This document shows positions 44,891 to 53,383 of a stretch of 64,000 bases of DNA, piece after piece. The notes below the pieces were generated by a model, which saw nothing but the letters and a program-made list of their open reading frames with translations, was not told the origin of the DNA and searched no databases. A program made the position numbers and the translations under genes. The DNA is taken from contig JAFEMX010000011.1 of assembly GCA_016892645.1 (NCBI GenBank), positions 1-64,000 of the forward strand. The letters are read 5' to 3'. The stretch is from Micrococcaceae bacterium RIT 802. GTDB taxonomy: Bacteria > Actinomycetota > Actinomycetes > Actinomycetales > Micrococcaceae. Position 1 is the stretch's first letter; each line of letters opens with the position of its first letter.

Positions 44891-45670
44891 GTGCCCGTAC
44901 CCGACCTCCGCCCCGGGGCTCCCTGCTGGATCGACCTGATGACGTCGAACCCCGAGCGCGCCCAATCCTTCTATGCCACGCTCTTCGGCTGGACGTACGA
45001 GACGGGCGACCAGGAGACCTACGGCGGGTACGTTCTGGCGTCCAAGGACGGCCAGCCGGTCGCCGGGATCATGAAGAACGACGGCGATGCCGGCTACCCG
45101 GACGGGTGGTCCACCTACCTGCGGGTCGAGGATATCGAGGCGACCGTCGCCGCCGTTCCCGGGCACGGCGGCAAGGTGCTCATGGGACCGATGGACGTTC
45201 CCGCGCAGGGGCGCATGGCCATGCTGCTGGATCCCGCCGGCGCCTCCGTCGGGCTCTGGGAGTTCGGCGGCCACACCGGATTCCACGTCCACGGCGAGCC
45301 GGGGGCTCCGGCCTGGCATGAACTCCATGCCCGCCGCTACCCGGAGACCGTCGCGTTCTACCGGGAGGTCTTCGGCTGGGACGCCTCGACGATGTCGGAC
45401 ACCGACGAGTTCCGGTACACGACCCTCGGCGCGGGCCGGGAGGCGACGGCCGGCATCCTGGACGCCACGGCGTTCCTGCACGCCGGATACCCCGCGGCCT
45501 GGCAGGTTTACTTCCAGGTCGGCGACACCGACCTGGCGATCACCCAGGCCCTCGGCCTGGGCGCCAGCGTGGTCGATCCGTCGCAGGACTCGCCGTTCGG
45601 CCGCGTCACCTCGCTCTCCGATCCCACCGGGGCGGGGTTCAAGGTCATCGAGCCGCCGCAGCGGGGCTGA
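44891..45670 (+). CDS. Two-domain VOC-superfamily protein
   Basis: A 259-residue protein with a GTG start behind AGGAGG. It has two glyoxalase-fold halves (PCWIDLMTSNPERAQSFYATLFGW and PAWHELHARRYPETVAFYREVFGWD), each ending in a Gly-x-Glu-like beta strand (SVGLWEF and GAGFKVIEP). The arrangement is typical of actinobacterial proteins annotated as hydroxylase or glyoxalase-like. The substrate is unknown. Confidence 0.88.
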   Translation: MPVPDLRPGAPCWIDLMTSNPERAQSFYATLFGWTYETGDQETYGGYVLASKDGQPVAGIMKNDGDAGYPDGWSTYLRVEDIEATVAAVPGHGGKVLMGPMDVPAQGRMAMLLDPAGASVGLWEFGGHTGFHVHGEPGAPAWHELHARRYPETVAFYREVFGWDASTMSDTDEFRYTTLGAGREATAGILDATAFLHAGYPAAWQVYFQVGDTDLAITQALGLGASVVDPSQDSPFGRVTSLSDPTGAGFKVIEPPQRG

Positions 45671-45940
45671 CCGGAGCCGGTACGGCAGGAGAAGCATGAC
45701 CGGGCCTGCCCGGCGAACATTCCGATCGCCGGTGGCGGTTCTCCCCAGCGCGAGTCTTCCGGAGGGAGCAAGCACTTCGGCGAAGCCACCCGTGACGGGC
45801 TCGTAGCAGCTGGCCAGCGCGGCGGCTCCATCGATGACGACGCGGATGGATACGCGTTTCATCAGGACGGCACGTACTTCAAGATCGCCGACCCGTGGGT
45901 CCGGGGCCACGGGAGCCGCCGGTTCCCTCGCGCTCCGTGA
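45671..45940 (+). pseudogene. Coding-like remnant without start codon
   Basis: The 342 bp before the ArsR gene hold no intact gene. One + frame is open for 90 codons from the VOC stop to TGA at 45938 and reads like a protein C-terminus (KHFGEATRDGLVAAGQRGG, DADGYAFHQDGTYFKIADPW). It has GC-rich third positions but no ATG, GTG or TTG start. I do not recognise the family; it may be a truncated gene. Confidence 0.3.
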
Positions 45941-46004
45941 ATCTGGCTCCGATCCGCGATCTGGTGCCACCCCGGCAGCGGTCGTCCGAGATCCCCATGC
46001 AATA

Positions 46005-46024
46005 ATCTGCATATGGATGCAGAT
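46005..46024. promoter_or_regulatory. ArsR-type operator spanning the regulator start codon
   Basis: Perfect inverted repeat ATCTGCAT (46005-46012) and ATGCAGAT (46017-46024) with 4 bp between; extended, it resembles the 12-2-12 repeats bound by ArsR/SmtB repressors. The ATG at 46013 lies in the spacer. An AATAAT -10-like hexamer at 46001-46006 would start transcription at about the ATG (leaderless). Confidence 0.7.
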
Positions 46025-46381
46025 AAGAAGCTTTGCGGATTAGAACCAGATAGCCAGTACGTCGAACTGGCAGTCGAGGTGTTCGCGATGCTTGCAGACG
46101 CGACCAGGATCCGCTTGATCCTCGCTCTGCGCGACGGCGAGCAATCGGTCAACCACCTTGCCAAGATCGTGGGCAAGTCGCCAGCGGCAGTGTCACAGCA
46201 CTTGGCCAAGCTGCGGCTGGCGCGGTTCGTGGGCACCCGCCAGGAAGGGACGCGGGTGTTCTACCGGCTCGAGAACGAGCATGCCCGCCAGCTGGTCTCG
46301 GACGCCATCTTCCAAGCCGAACATTCACTGGGTGGTACACCCCGGCACCATCACAACACTCCTGCAGAAGGCACATCATGA
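46013..46381 (+). CDS. ArsR/SmtB-family metal-responsive repressor
   Basis: A 122-residue winged-helix repressor (FAMLADATRIRLILALRDGEQSVNHLAKIVGKSPAAVSQHLAKLR, in residues 25-70). By hand alignment the alpha-5 metal site, D-x-H...H-x-x-E/H in SmtB and NmtR, reads N-x-H...Q-x-x-H here. A His-rich tail (PRHHHN) may add ligands, so the metal selectivity may be unusual. There is no Shine-Dalgarno; the start codon sits inside the operator. It overlaps the CDF transporter gene by 4 bp. It should repress the pair until metal (Zn, Co, Ni or Cd) binds. Confidence 0.9.
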   Translation: MDADKKLCGLEPDSQYVELAVEVFAMLADATRIRLILALRDGEQSVNHLAKIVGKSPAAVSQHLAKLRLARFVGTRQEGTRVFYRLENEHARQLVSDAIFQAEHSLGGTPRHHHNTPAEGTS

Positions 46382-47436
46382 CCGCCCCAGACGACCATGG
46401 TGACCCACGTTGCCCACCGCACGGTCCGATGGCGGAGCACCGACACACCCACAACGGCCACACGCACGATCACCATGCCCACGGACCGGGCGGTCACTCC
46501 CATCCGACCGGCGTCAAGGGGTTCCTCTACGGGCTGTTCATCCCCCATAGCCATGACGCTGCCAATTCGATCGACGACGCGTTGGAGGCGAACAAGGAGG
46601 GCATCCGCGCCCTCAAGGTCAGCATGGCGATCCTGCTGATCACGACGTCGCTCCAGGTCGCCGTGGTGGCCATCAGCGGCTCTGTTGCCCTGTTGGCGGA
46701 TACCATCCACAACTTTGCCGATGCCCTGACGGCCGTTCCGCTGTGGATCGCCTTCGTCCTCGGCCGGCGGGCCGCCACCAGGCGGTACACCTACGGATTC
46801 GGTCGCGCCGAGGATCTGGCCGGCCTGTTCATCGTCGCCGTCATCGCATTGTCCGCGGTTCTAGCGGCGTGGCAATCGATCGGGCGCTTCTTCGATCCTC
46901 AGCCGTTGGAGAACCTGTGGTGGGTGCTTGCGGCAGGGGTGATCGGCTTCGCTGGAAATGAGATCGTGGCCATCTACCGCATCAGAATCGGACAGAAGAT
47001 CGGGTCGGCGGCCCTGGTTGCCGACGGCGTGCATGCACGAATGGACGGCTTCACTTCCCTCGCCGTGGTAATCGGAGCGATAGGCGTCATGCTCGGATAC
47101 CCGATGGCGGACCCGGTCATTGGCCTCGTGATCTCGGTGGCCATCATCGTCCTCTTGATCGGCACCGTGAAGAGCATCGGGCGCCGTCTGATGGACGGAA
47201 TCGAACCCGTCTACCTCGATACGGCACGGAATGCACTGGGGAACACGCCGGGGGTCCTGGAAGTGCGGTCCATCCAGCTGCGCTGGATCGGACACCGGCT
47301 GCACGGCGCGGCAACAATCACCGTCCCGGACATGCCCCTCTCCAACGCCGAGGCCATCGCTACCCACGCCGCAAGCTGTTTGGGAAAGGCCCTTCCCAAC
47401 ATCGAAGACATGGTGATTCGGACGGTGCCGTCCTAG
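46378..47436 (+). CDS. Cation diffusion facilitator metal efflux transporter
   Basis: A 352-residue CDF protein with a His-rich N-terminus (about residues 15-45, many HxH units, metal-binding). Six helices follow. The two transport-site motifs are HNFAD (helix 2, with Asp) and HARMD (helix 5, HxxxD), and a cytoplasmic ferredoxin-like domain runs from about 275 to 350. It exports divalent metal against H+ and is coupled to the ArsR repressor (ATGA overlap). The HxxxD site in helix 5 points to Zn, though both other sites read similarly. Confidence 0.93.
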   Translation: MTAPDDHGDPRCPPHGPMAEHRHTHNGHTHDHHAHGPGGHSHPTGVKGFLYGLFIPHSHDAANSIDDALEANKEGIRALKVSMAILLITTSLQVAVVAISGSVALLADTIHNFADALTAVPLWIAFVLGRRAATRRYTYGFGRAEDLAGLFIVAVIALSAVLAAWQSIGRFFDPQPLENLWWVLAAGVIGFAGNEIVAIYRIRIGQKIGSAALVADGVHARMDGFTSLAVVIGAIGVMLGYPMADPVIGLVISVAIIVLLIGTVKSIGRRLMDGIEPVYLDTARNALGNTPGVLEVRSIQLRWIGHRLHGAATITVPDMPLSNAEAIATHAASCLGKALPNIEDMVIRTVPS

Positions 47437-47539
47437 GCGGTCTCCGCGCCGGACCGGCAACTGGAGACGACAGAATCCATCGACCCAACGGCCGGCATGG
47501 CCATGCGGCGGTGCCACCAATCTGCCGCGGCAAAGGCGT

Positions 47540-47992
47540 TCACGGCGATTCTTCCGCCGCGCCTGGCGTGCCTGGCGGGCGGTCTGGAATCCCGGCCAGG
47601 CTTTCGATGGCGCGCAGGCCGGCTTCGGTGCCAGGCCAGTGCGTGCGCAAGGGTGCCGGACCGGCGGAACGGACGACCAGTCGCAGTACCCAGGCGACCA
47701 CCAGTACGTCGTCGGCGTAGCCCACCACCGGGATGAAGTCGGGGACCAAGTCGATGGGGCACAGCAGGTACAGCAACAATCCGGCAACCAGGAACCGCGG
47801 GGCCCGGCCCGCTGTCCGGTCGGTGAGGATCCGCTTCAGCAGGACCATCAGGTCGGGCACGAACCGCAGGGCATCACGCAGGCCCACCACCCCGGGATGG
47901 CGCCGGGCGTAGAGAAACAGCATCAGCAGGAACGACGCGTAGACGAGTACCAGGCCCCCGATGATGCCACCGAGGATTTCGGTCCACGACAT
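47540..47992 (-). CDS. DUF1232 (YkvA-like) membrane protein
   Basis: A 150-residue protein with an N-terminal membrane helix (about 8-28). The DUF1232 core (about 65-100) contains YLLCPIDLVPDFIPVVGYADD, the family's hallmark. The C-terminus is Pro/Ala-rich. Function unknown. It stands convergent to the CDF gene with about 100 bp between. Confidence 0.85.
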   Translation of the reverse strand: MSWTEILGGIIGGLVLVYASFLLMLFLYARRHPGVVGLRDALRFVPDLMVLLKRILTDRTAGRAPRFLVAGLLLYLLCPIDLVPDFIPVVGYADDVLVVAWVLRLVVRSAGPAPLRTHWPGTEAGLRAIESLAGIPDRPPGTPGAAEESP

Positions 47993-48042
47993 GGATGCCG
48001 TCCATCCACCCGGAGCCGCGTCGAGAACGTCGGCGACCCGGC

Positions 48043-48594
48043 TCAGTCGCTGTGCCGGCCGTAGCTCAGCAGCATGTTGCCCTTGGACGTTTGCTGCGAG
48101 TCCTGCAGCACCATCCGGGTGGTCGGGTCTCCGGTCTCGAACAGGTGCTTGCCCGCCCCCGCGATCACCGGGTGGACCATCAGCAGCAGCGAGTCCAGCA
48201 GCCCGGCGAAGAACAGCTGGCGGACCACCGAGATGCTGCCGCAGACCGAGATGTCACCGCCGTCTGCCTGGCGCAATTCGCGGATGAAGTCCTCCAGCGG
48301 GGCTTGGATGAGTGTGGAGTTCTGCCAGGCCAGCTCACCGGTGAGCGTGCGGGAGGCAACGAACTTCTCGACGGGATTGATGAAGGCTGCGAAGGGGTCG
48401 TCCTGCCCCGCATCCGGCCAGTATCCAGCCCATTCCTCGTAGCTGCGCCGGCCGAGGATGACGGTATCCGTCTGGGTCATCATGGTGCCCATGCCGGCAC
48501 CGAGTTCGTCGTCGAAGCTGTCGAACTGCCACAGGTTCGGTGATTCGACGACCCCGTCGACCGATTGGAAGAGTCCTGTCTTGACCTCGCGCAT
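48043..48594 (-). CDS. Dihydrofolate-reductase-fold (RibD C-terminal type) protein
   Basis: A 183-residue protein of the group often annotated as 'dihydrofolate reductase family protein'. The NADPH-binding blocks are VKTGLFQSVDGVVESP, TVILGRRSYEEWAGYW, and ISVCGSISVVRQLFFAGLLDSLLLMVHPVIAG near 120-150. The start at 48594 is set by a GGAGG site. These are reductases of unknown substrate, not true folate enzymes. Confidence 0.88.
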   Translation of the reverse strand: MREVKTGLFQSVDGVVESPNLWQFDSFDDELGAGMGTMMTQTDTVILGRRSYEEWAGYWPDAGQDDPFAAFINPVEKFVASRTLTGELAWQNSTLIQAPLEDFIRELRQADGGDISVCGSISVVRQLFFAGLLDSLLLMVHPVIAGAGKHLFETGDPTTRMVLQDSQQTSKGNMLLSYGRHSD

Positions 48595-48735
48595 GCTGCC
48601 TCCGTTAACAAATCTGGGGTGTGGCCGTTCCTGCTCGATCATCTGCTGCGTGGCTTCCGTCGTCAAGGAGCGCGCCTACCGCCATCGCCCCTAGTGTGGT
48701 GCCTTGCATCACACCACCTATTGGGGAGCACCTTG

Positions 48736-49584
48736 ATGAATCGCGCATCACTGGCGGCCGCGGCCGCCTTCTTGGCAGTGGCCACCACTGCCTGCACCGG
48801 AAGCGGGGCACCCGCGGAGGCACCGCCGTCGTCCTCCGGAACCGTCCAGGCCACGTCGGGGAACGACGGCGGAGCACCCGGTTCGCGCCTGGATTCCGTC
48901 CACGATGCGGGGGTGTTGAAGGTCTGCACCACCGGGGACTACCGCCCGTTCACCTACAAGGACCCGAAGACCGGGAAGTACTCGGGCCTGGACGTGGACA
49001 TGGCCCGCGACCTGGCCCAGCGCCTGGGTGTGGAGGCCGAGTTCGTGGACACGACGTGGAAGGACCTCATGCCCGACTTCCTGGCCTCGTGCGACATCGC
49101 CGTCGGCGGGGTGTCCATCTCGCTGGAGCGGGCGCAGCAGGCGGCCTTCTCGACCGCCACCCTCGACGAGGGCAAGACGCCGATCACCCGGTGCGACGAC
49201 GTCGAGAAATACGACACGATCGCGGAGATCAACCAGCCCGGGGTCCGCTCCATCACGCCGATCGGCGGCACCAACCAGAAGTTCGCCGAGGAGCACTACC
49301 CGCGCGGGAAGATCATCGAGTTCAAGGACAACAACACCATCTTCGACCAGATCATCGCCGGAAAGGCCGACGTGATGACCACCGATGCCTCCGAGACGCG
49401 CTGGGTCGCCAACGAGCACCCCGAGCTGTGCGCGGTGCATCCCGACAAGCCCTTCAACTACTCGCAGAAGGCCTACCTGCTGCCGCGAGGGGACACCGCG
49501 TTCAAGGAGTACGTCGATGCGTGGCTGAACATCGCCGGCCACGACGGGACCACGGCGAAGGCGGAGAAGCCCTGGTTCGGATAG
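48736..49584 (+). CDS. pheC: PheC-type cyclohexadienyl dehydratase, exported lipoprotein
   Basis: A 282-residue protein with a lipoprotein signal (AAAAFLAVATTAC, Cys about residue 20) and a type II periplasmic-binding-protein fold. It follows Pseudomonas PheC closely: TTGDYRPFTYKDPKTGKYSG, TTWKDLMPDFLASCDIAVGGVSISLERAQQA, GKTPITRC, GGTNQKFAEEHYP, MTTDASETRW (the Glu in the place of the catalytic Glu173), HPELCAVHPDKPFNY. PheC converts prephenate/arogenate to phenylpyruvate/phenylalanine outside the cytoplasm. Amino-acid-binding ABC lipoproteins share the fold, but no ABC genes are adjacent. Start chosen by GGGGAG. Confidence 0.85.
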   Translation: MNRASLAAAAAFLAVATTACTGSGAPAEAPPSSSGTVQATSGNDGGAPGSRLDSVHDAGVLKVCTTGDYRPFTYKDPKTGKYSGLDVDMARDLAQRLGVEAEFVDTTWKDLMPDFLASCDIAVGGVSISLERAQQAAFSTATLDEGKTPITRCDDVEKYDTIAEINQPGVRSITPIGGTNQKFAEEHYPRGKIIEFKDNNTIFDQIIAGKADVMTTDASETRWVANEHPELCAVHPDKPFNYSQKAYLLPRGDTAFKEYVDAWLNIAGHDGTTAKAEKPWFG

Positions 49585-49606
49585 CGCCTCCCCGCCGCCG
49601 GTTCCG

Positions 49607-50878
49607 CTAGTTGGCGAACACGTCCTGCAGCTTGCCGCGGGCGTCCCACAGGGCCACGGAATCGCCACCGTTGTTCAGGATGGAGGCGGTGCGCCCGTTG
49701 TAGTACCCCTTGGGTGAATTCGTGCCGGGTCCGGTGTAGACGCGCAGTTCGCCGTGGGGCTTGATCCGGTACCCGGGGCCGACGGTGAGGATGTTGTTGG
49801 CGGCGTCGCGCAGGATGATCCCCGAGGCGTCGATGGTCCGGTTCGTGGTGTTGCGCACCAGCACGTGCTCGCCGTTCTCCGGTTGCACGTCATCGCCCGC
49901 CGGGTTGTTCACCGAGTCGGCGATCTGGAGCCCCTTCGCCTGCGGGAACGCGGCCTGGCCGGCCTGCAGGCGCACCGCCTGCTGCGGGAAGTCGCCGGTC
50001 ACCATGTCGACGCCGAGATCGACGGCGGCGGCGACCGTCTCCGGGGAGCTGACGGTGTAGACGCCGATGTCCAGGCCGGCGGCACGGACGCTGCCGACCT
50101 GGTCCGCGGTCAGCGTGCGGTAGCTGGTTCCCACCGAGTCCACGAACGTGGACCAGTCCTCCAGCGTCGCGGCCGCCGGGATGGTCCCGGCGAGCTGCTG
50201 GAGCGGGATGTCCGGTGCCAGGGCCGCGAACTCGCGGTTGGAGGACGGGTCGAAGCCGAGGACGTTGACCTTCCCGGCGGCGACGAGCTTCTTCCATGAC
50301 GGGTCATGGGCCAGCTTGCGGGCCACCAGCTGCTCCACGCCGGGTGAGTTCTTCGGCGACTTGATCTCCAGGTAGACCCCGGTACTGCGGTTGGCGACCT
50401 TCGCGATGTCGTCCAGGTGCGGGATGCGCTCGCCGGTGAACTTCTGGCCGAAGTAGGAGCCGGCATCGAGGGTGCGCAGCTCCTTCCAGGTGAAGGAGGT
50501 GATCGGGTCGTCCTCGCGGCCGGGGAAGACCTCTGCCACGTTCGTGGTGCGCGCCGGGGTGTCGTCATGGAAGAGGAATGGGACGCCGTCCTTGCTCAGC
50601 TGCACATCGGTTTCGATGAAATCGGCGCCGGACGCGCGTCCGGCCTTGAACGCCGCGATGGTGTTCTCCGGCGCGGCGCCGGCAGCCCCGCGGTGACCGA
50701 TCAGGACCGGGCCACCTGCCGGGGACTTCGCCGTTTCCGGCGCGACGGAGGTGGGCCGGCTCGTCGCGGGGTCGGTGGGGGCCGCGGCCGCGGGGCCGGC
50801 GGCGACCGAGGCGGCCAGGGTCGCGGTGAACAGTGCGGGTACGGCCAGCGTGCGTAGCGGGAAGGTGGAAAAGGCCAT
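49607..50878 (-). CDS. Exported glycerophosphodiester phosphodiesterase with C-terminal lamin-tail domain
   Basis: A 423-residue secreted enzyme. The signal peptide is FPLRTLAVPALFTATLAASVAAGPAAAA. The GDPD domain (about 55-320) has HRGAAGAAPENT, DFIETDVQLSKDG with the HDD pair (FLFHDDTPARTT), and YLEIKSP. A second domain (about 345-423) is an Ig-like lamin-tail/LTD fold (EHVLVRNTTNRTIDASGIILRD, PGTNSPKGYYNG). GDPDs split glycerophosphodiesters from lipids or teichoic acids; the LTD domain may tether it to the wall or membrane. Start at 50878 by signal-peptide fit. Confidence 0.93.
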   Translation of the reverse strand: MAFSTFPLRTLAVPALFTATLAASVAAGPAAAAPTDPATSRPTSVAPETAKSPAGGPVLIGHRGAAGAAPENTIAAFKAGRASGADFIETDVQLSKDGVPFLFHDDTPARTTNVAEVFPGREDDPITSFTWKELRTLDAGSYFGQKFTGERIPHLDDIAKVANRSTGVYLEIKSPKNSPGVEQLVARKLAHDPSWKKLVAAGKVNVLGFDPSSNREFAALAPDIPLQQLAGTIPAAATLEDWSTFVDSVGTSYRTLTADQVGSVRAAGLDIGVYTVSSPETVAAAVDLGVDMVTGDFPQQAVRLQAGQAAFPQAKGLQIADSVNNPAGDDVQPENGEHVLVRNTTNRTIDASGIILRDAANNILTVGPGYRIKPHGELRVYTGPGTNSPKGYYNGRTASILNNGGDSVALWDARGKLQDVFAN

Positions 50879-51084
50879 GGGTGTGGTTCCCTTCGATGCA
50901 TCAAATGGGCGGGTCCCATCCATGCTGGCCAGCGCCGACAACGGCGGAATCAACGAGGGGTGAACACGATGTGAAGGTCTTCACGCGACATTTCCGGGCG
51001 GGCACAAAGGCCTCTGGATTCCGGGGATTTTGGGCGTATCCTGAAAGTGTAAGGACATCTTGTGGCAGTGACGAGGAGGTCATC

Positions 51085-51291
51085 ATGAGCCTGTTCAAAC
51101 GGCACCGTGTGCACGAGAAGATCATTGCGCCGGCAGCCCATGCAGCCGATGCGGCGGCCGGCAAGAAGCCGATGAGTCCGATCTACAAATACCGGATCAA
51201 TGAGGAACTGGCCAACAAGATCGCCACCAAGGCCTACGGCACGGGGCCCGACGGCCGGCCCAACATCCCGCGGATGCCCCTCAGCGGATAG
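51085..51291 (+). CDS. Small conserved hypothetical protein, 68 aa
   Basis: A 68-residue basic protein behind a near-ideal GAGGAGGT ribosome site. The Ala-rich centre is AAHAADAAAGKK, then ELANKIATKAYGTGPDGRPNIPRMPLSG. No signal peptide, membrane segment or known domain. Convergent with the ZIP transporter gene, 24 bp between stops. Probably expressed, given its ribosome site; role unknown. Confidence 0.65.
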   Translation: MSLFKRHRVHEKIIAPAAHAADAAAGKKPMSPIYKYRINEELANKIATKAYGTGPDGRPNIPRMPLSG

Positions 51292-51315
51292 CCCGCTGCC
51301 ACGGCGGCCGTTGCG

Positions 51316-52071
51316 TCACCCACCCAGGTTGCTGATGGTGAACGCCGTCAGGAACCCCAGGGACGCGATGAGGCCGGTGAGCAGATGGTGTTGCTCGAAT
51401 GCCTCCGGGATCATCGTGTCCGCGAGCATGGCCAGGATGGCGCCCGCGGCCACCGCGGTGATGAAGGCGACCAGCTCCGCCGGCGAGTTCTGCAACGCGG
51501 CGTACCCCACCAGGGCGGAGATCCCCGAGATCACCGCGATCCCGCCCCACACGCCGAACACGTAGCCCGCGCTGCGTCCCGCCTTTTTCATGCCTGCCGT
51601 ACTGGAGAGACCCTCGGGGACGTTGGAGATGAAGACCGCCGCCAGCATGGCCGGGCTGACGGCCCCGCCGCTGACCAGCCCCAGTCCCAGCACCACCGAT
51701 TCGGGGATCCCATCGAGCAGTGCGCCGATGGCAATGGCGGTGCCGCTTCCCGGGTGCTGTTCCTCGGAGGGTTGTTTGCCTCCGGACCGCTTGCGGTGTT
51801 TGGCCCCGTGGCGCTCCAACAAGGCATTGGCTGCCACGTAGATCAGGGCCCCGGCGAGGAATCCGGCGGCCGTGGGCCACAGTCCGCCGCCGTCTGCCGC
51901 CTCGGCCACGAGGTCGAAGGACAACGCGGAGATCAGCACACCGGCACCGAACGACATGATCGAGGAGACGACCTTCGGCGGGATGGTCCACTTCCATGAC
52001 AGCGCCGATCCCAGGACCAGGGCGCCACCGGCGATGGTCCCCCACATCAGGGCCTGCAACCACAGGGGCAT
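51316..52071 (-). CDS. ZIP-family metal transporter
   Basis: A 251-residue membrane protein with about eight helices and a hydrophilic loop after helix 3 rich in His, Lys, Arg and Ser (about 89-108). Helices 4 and 5 carry the ZIP metal motifs (DGIPESVVLG and SNVPEGLSS). ZIP proteins import Zn, Fe or Mn into the cytoplasm. The start at 52071 was preferred; an in-frame start 13 codons further upstream adds only hydrophilic residues. Transcribed alone. Confidence 0.9.
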   Translation of the reverse strand: MPLWLQALMWGTIAGGALVLGSALSWKWTIPPKVVSSIMSFGAGVLISALSFDLVAEAADGGGLWPTAAGFLAGALIYVAANALLERHGAKHRKRSGGKQPSEEQHPGSGTAIAIGALLDGIPESVVLGLGLVSGGAVSPAMLAAVFISNVPEGLSSTAGMKKAGRSAGYVFGVWGGIAVISGISALVGYAALQNSPAELVAFITAVAAGAILAMLADTMIPEAFEQHHLLTGLIASLGFLTAFTISNLGG

Positions 52072-52242
52072 GTCCGTGCCTACCTCTCGCCATCGGGAAC
52101 CTGCCCTCAACGTAGCCCCCGCCCTTCCCGCCTGACAATGCGATGCGACAGTGGCATCCCGGCGTCCGAAACCCCGGCCACTGACAAGTGACTCGATGAG
52201 GGCAATACTGGAGAAAAGCCGCCACCGTCTGAAGGAGCGCCC

Positions 52243-53292
52243 ATGAAAGCCCTCACCGTCACCCCCGGAACCAAGAATTCACTGGAGCTGAACGACGTGG
52301 ACCCACCCGAACGGGCTGAAGGCAGGATCCTGGTCGATGCCTTGTCGATTGGCCTGTGCGGGACCGACCGGGAAATCATCAACGCCGATTACGGCACCGC
52401 CCCGGAGGGCAAGGACCTGCTGGTGATCGGCCACGAGAATCTGGGCCGGGTCAGCGAGGCCCCGGACGGTTCAGGCTTCTCCCCCGGGGACCTGGTCGTG
52501 GGCATCGTGCGCCGTCCGGACCCCGTGCCGTGCCCCGCCTGTGCAGCCGGGGAATGGGACATGTGCCTGAACGGAAGATACACCGAGCACGGCATCGCCT
52601 CGCTGGATGGCTTCGGCCGCGAACAATGGCGTGGCGACCCCGAGGACATGGTCAAACTCGACGGCGCCCTGGCGGACGTCGGGGTCCTGCTCGAGCCGAC
52701 GACCATCGTGGCCAAGGCGTGGGAGCAGATCGAGCGCATCGGGGCCCGTGCCTTCTTCGATCCGAAGGTCGTCGCCGTCACCGGTGCCGGGCCGGTCGGC
52801 CTGCTGGCGGCGCTGTTGGGGGTGCAGCGTGGTTACGAGGTCCATGTGTTCGACCTCGTCGAGGACGGTCCGAAGCCGGGGCTGGTGAAGGACCTGGGGG
52901 CGACCTTCCATACCGATTCGCTGCCCGATTCCGGCGTGGAGCCGGACATCATCGTCGAATGCACGGGGGTTCCCTCGGTGATCGTGGACGCGATCGCCAA
53001 CAACGGCAAGAACGCGATCACGTGCCTGACCGGAGTCTCCAGCAGCGGCAAGCAGACGCCGCTGGATGTCGGTGCGATGAACCGGACGGCGGTGTTGGAA
53101 AACGACGTCGTGTTCGGCACCGTGAACGCCAACCGGCGCCACTACGAACAGGCTGCCGACGCCTTGGCGAAGGCCGATGCCGGCTGGCTGGCGCGCCTGA
53201 TCAGCCGACGCCACCCGCTGGATGACTACGCCGCGGCCTTCGAGCACCGCGACGGCGACGTGAAGGTCGTCGTCGACATCGCCACGTCCTAG
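52243..53292 (+). CDS. Glucose 1-dehydrogenase-type medium-chain dehydrogenase
   Basis: A 349-residue zinc MDR enzyme resembling the archaeal-type glucose dehydrogenases. The catalytic zinc site has CGTDREI, GHENLG and LLEPTTI. The structural-zinc-like lobe is CPACAAGEWDMC, and the NAD(P) fold has GAGPVGLLAALL (near residue 182). It oxidises glucose (or galactose) to the lactone. It precedes LldD by 91 bp on the same strand, possibly as a two-gene unit of membrane-independent oxidations. Start supported by GAAGGAGC. Confidence 0.88.
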   Translation: MKALTVTPGTKNSLELNDVDPPERAEGRILVDALSIGLCGTDREIINADYGTAPEGKDLLVIGHENLGRVSEAPDGSGFSPGDLVVGIVRRPDPVPCPACAAGEWDMCLNGRYTEHGIASLDGFGREQWRGDPEDMVKLDGALADVGVLLEPTTIVAKAWEQIERIGARAFFDPKVVAVTGAGPVGLLAALLGVQRGYEVHVFDLVEDGPKPGLVKDLGATFHTDSLPDSGVEPDIIVECTGVPSVIVDAIANNGKNAITCLTGVSSSGKQTPLDVGAMNRTAVLENDVVFGTVNANRRHYEQAADALAKADAGWLARLISRRHPLDDYAAAFEHRDGDVKVVVDIATS

Positions 53293-53383
53293 GGGGCGGA
53301 TCCGGGGCCGACGGGCCACGTGCCGATAGCGTGGGAAGAAGACCAGCCGACGGCCGGCCCGACCCGTCATCCCAGGAGACCGC

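Noticed and set aside
48736-49584. Amino-acid ABC transporter binding protein
   Set aside because: The fold fits, but the sequence follows PheC blocks including the catalytic Glu, and no permease or ATPase gene is adjacent.
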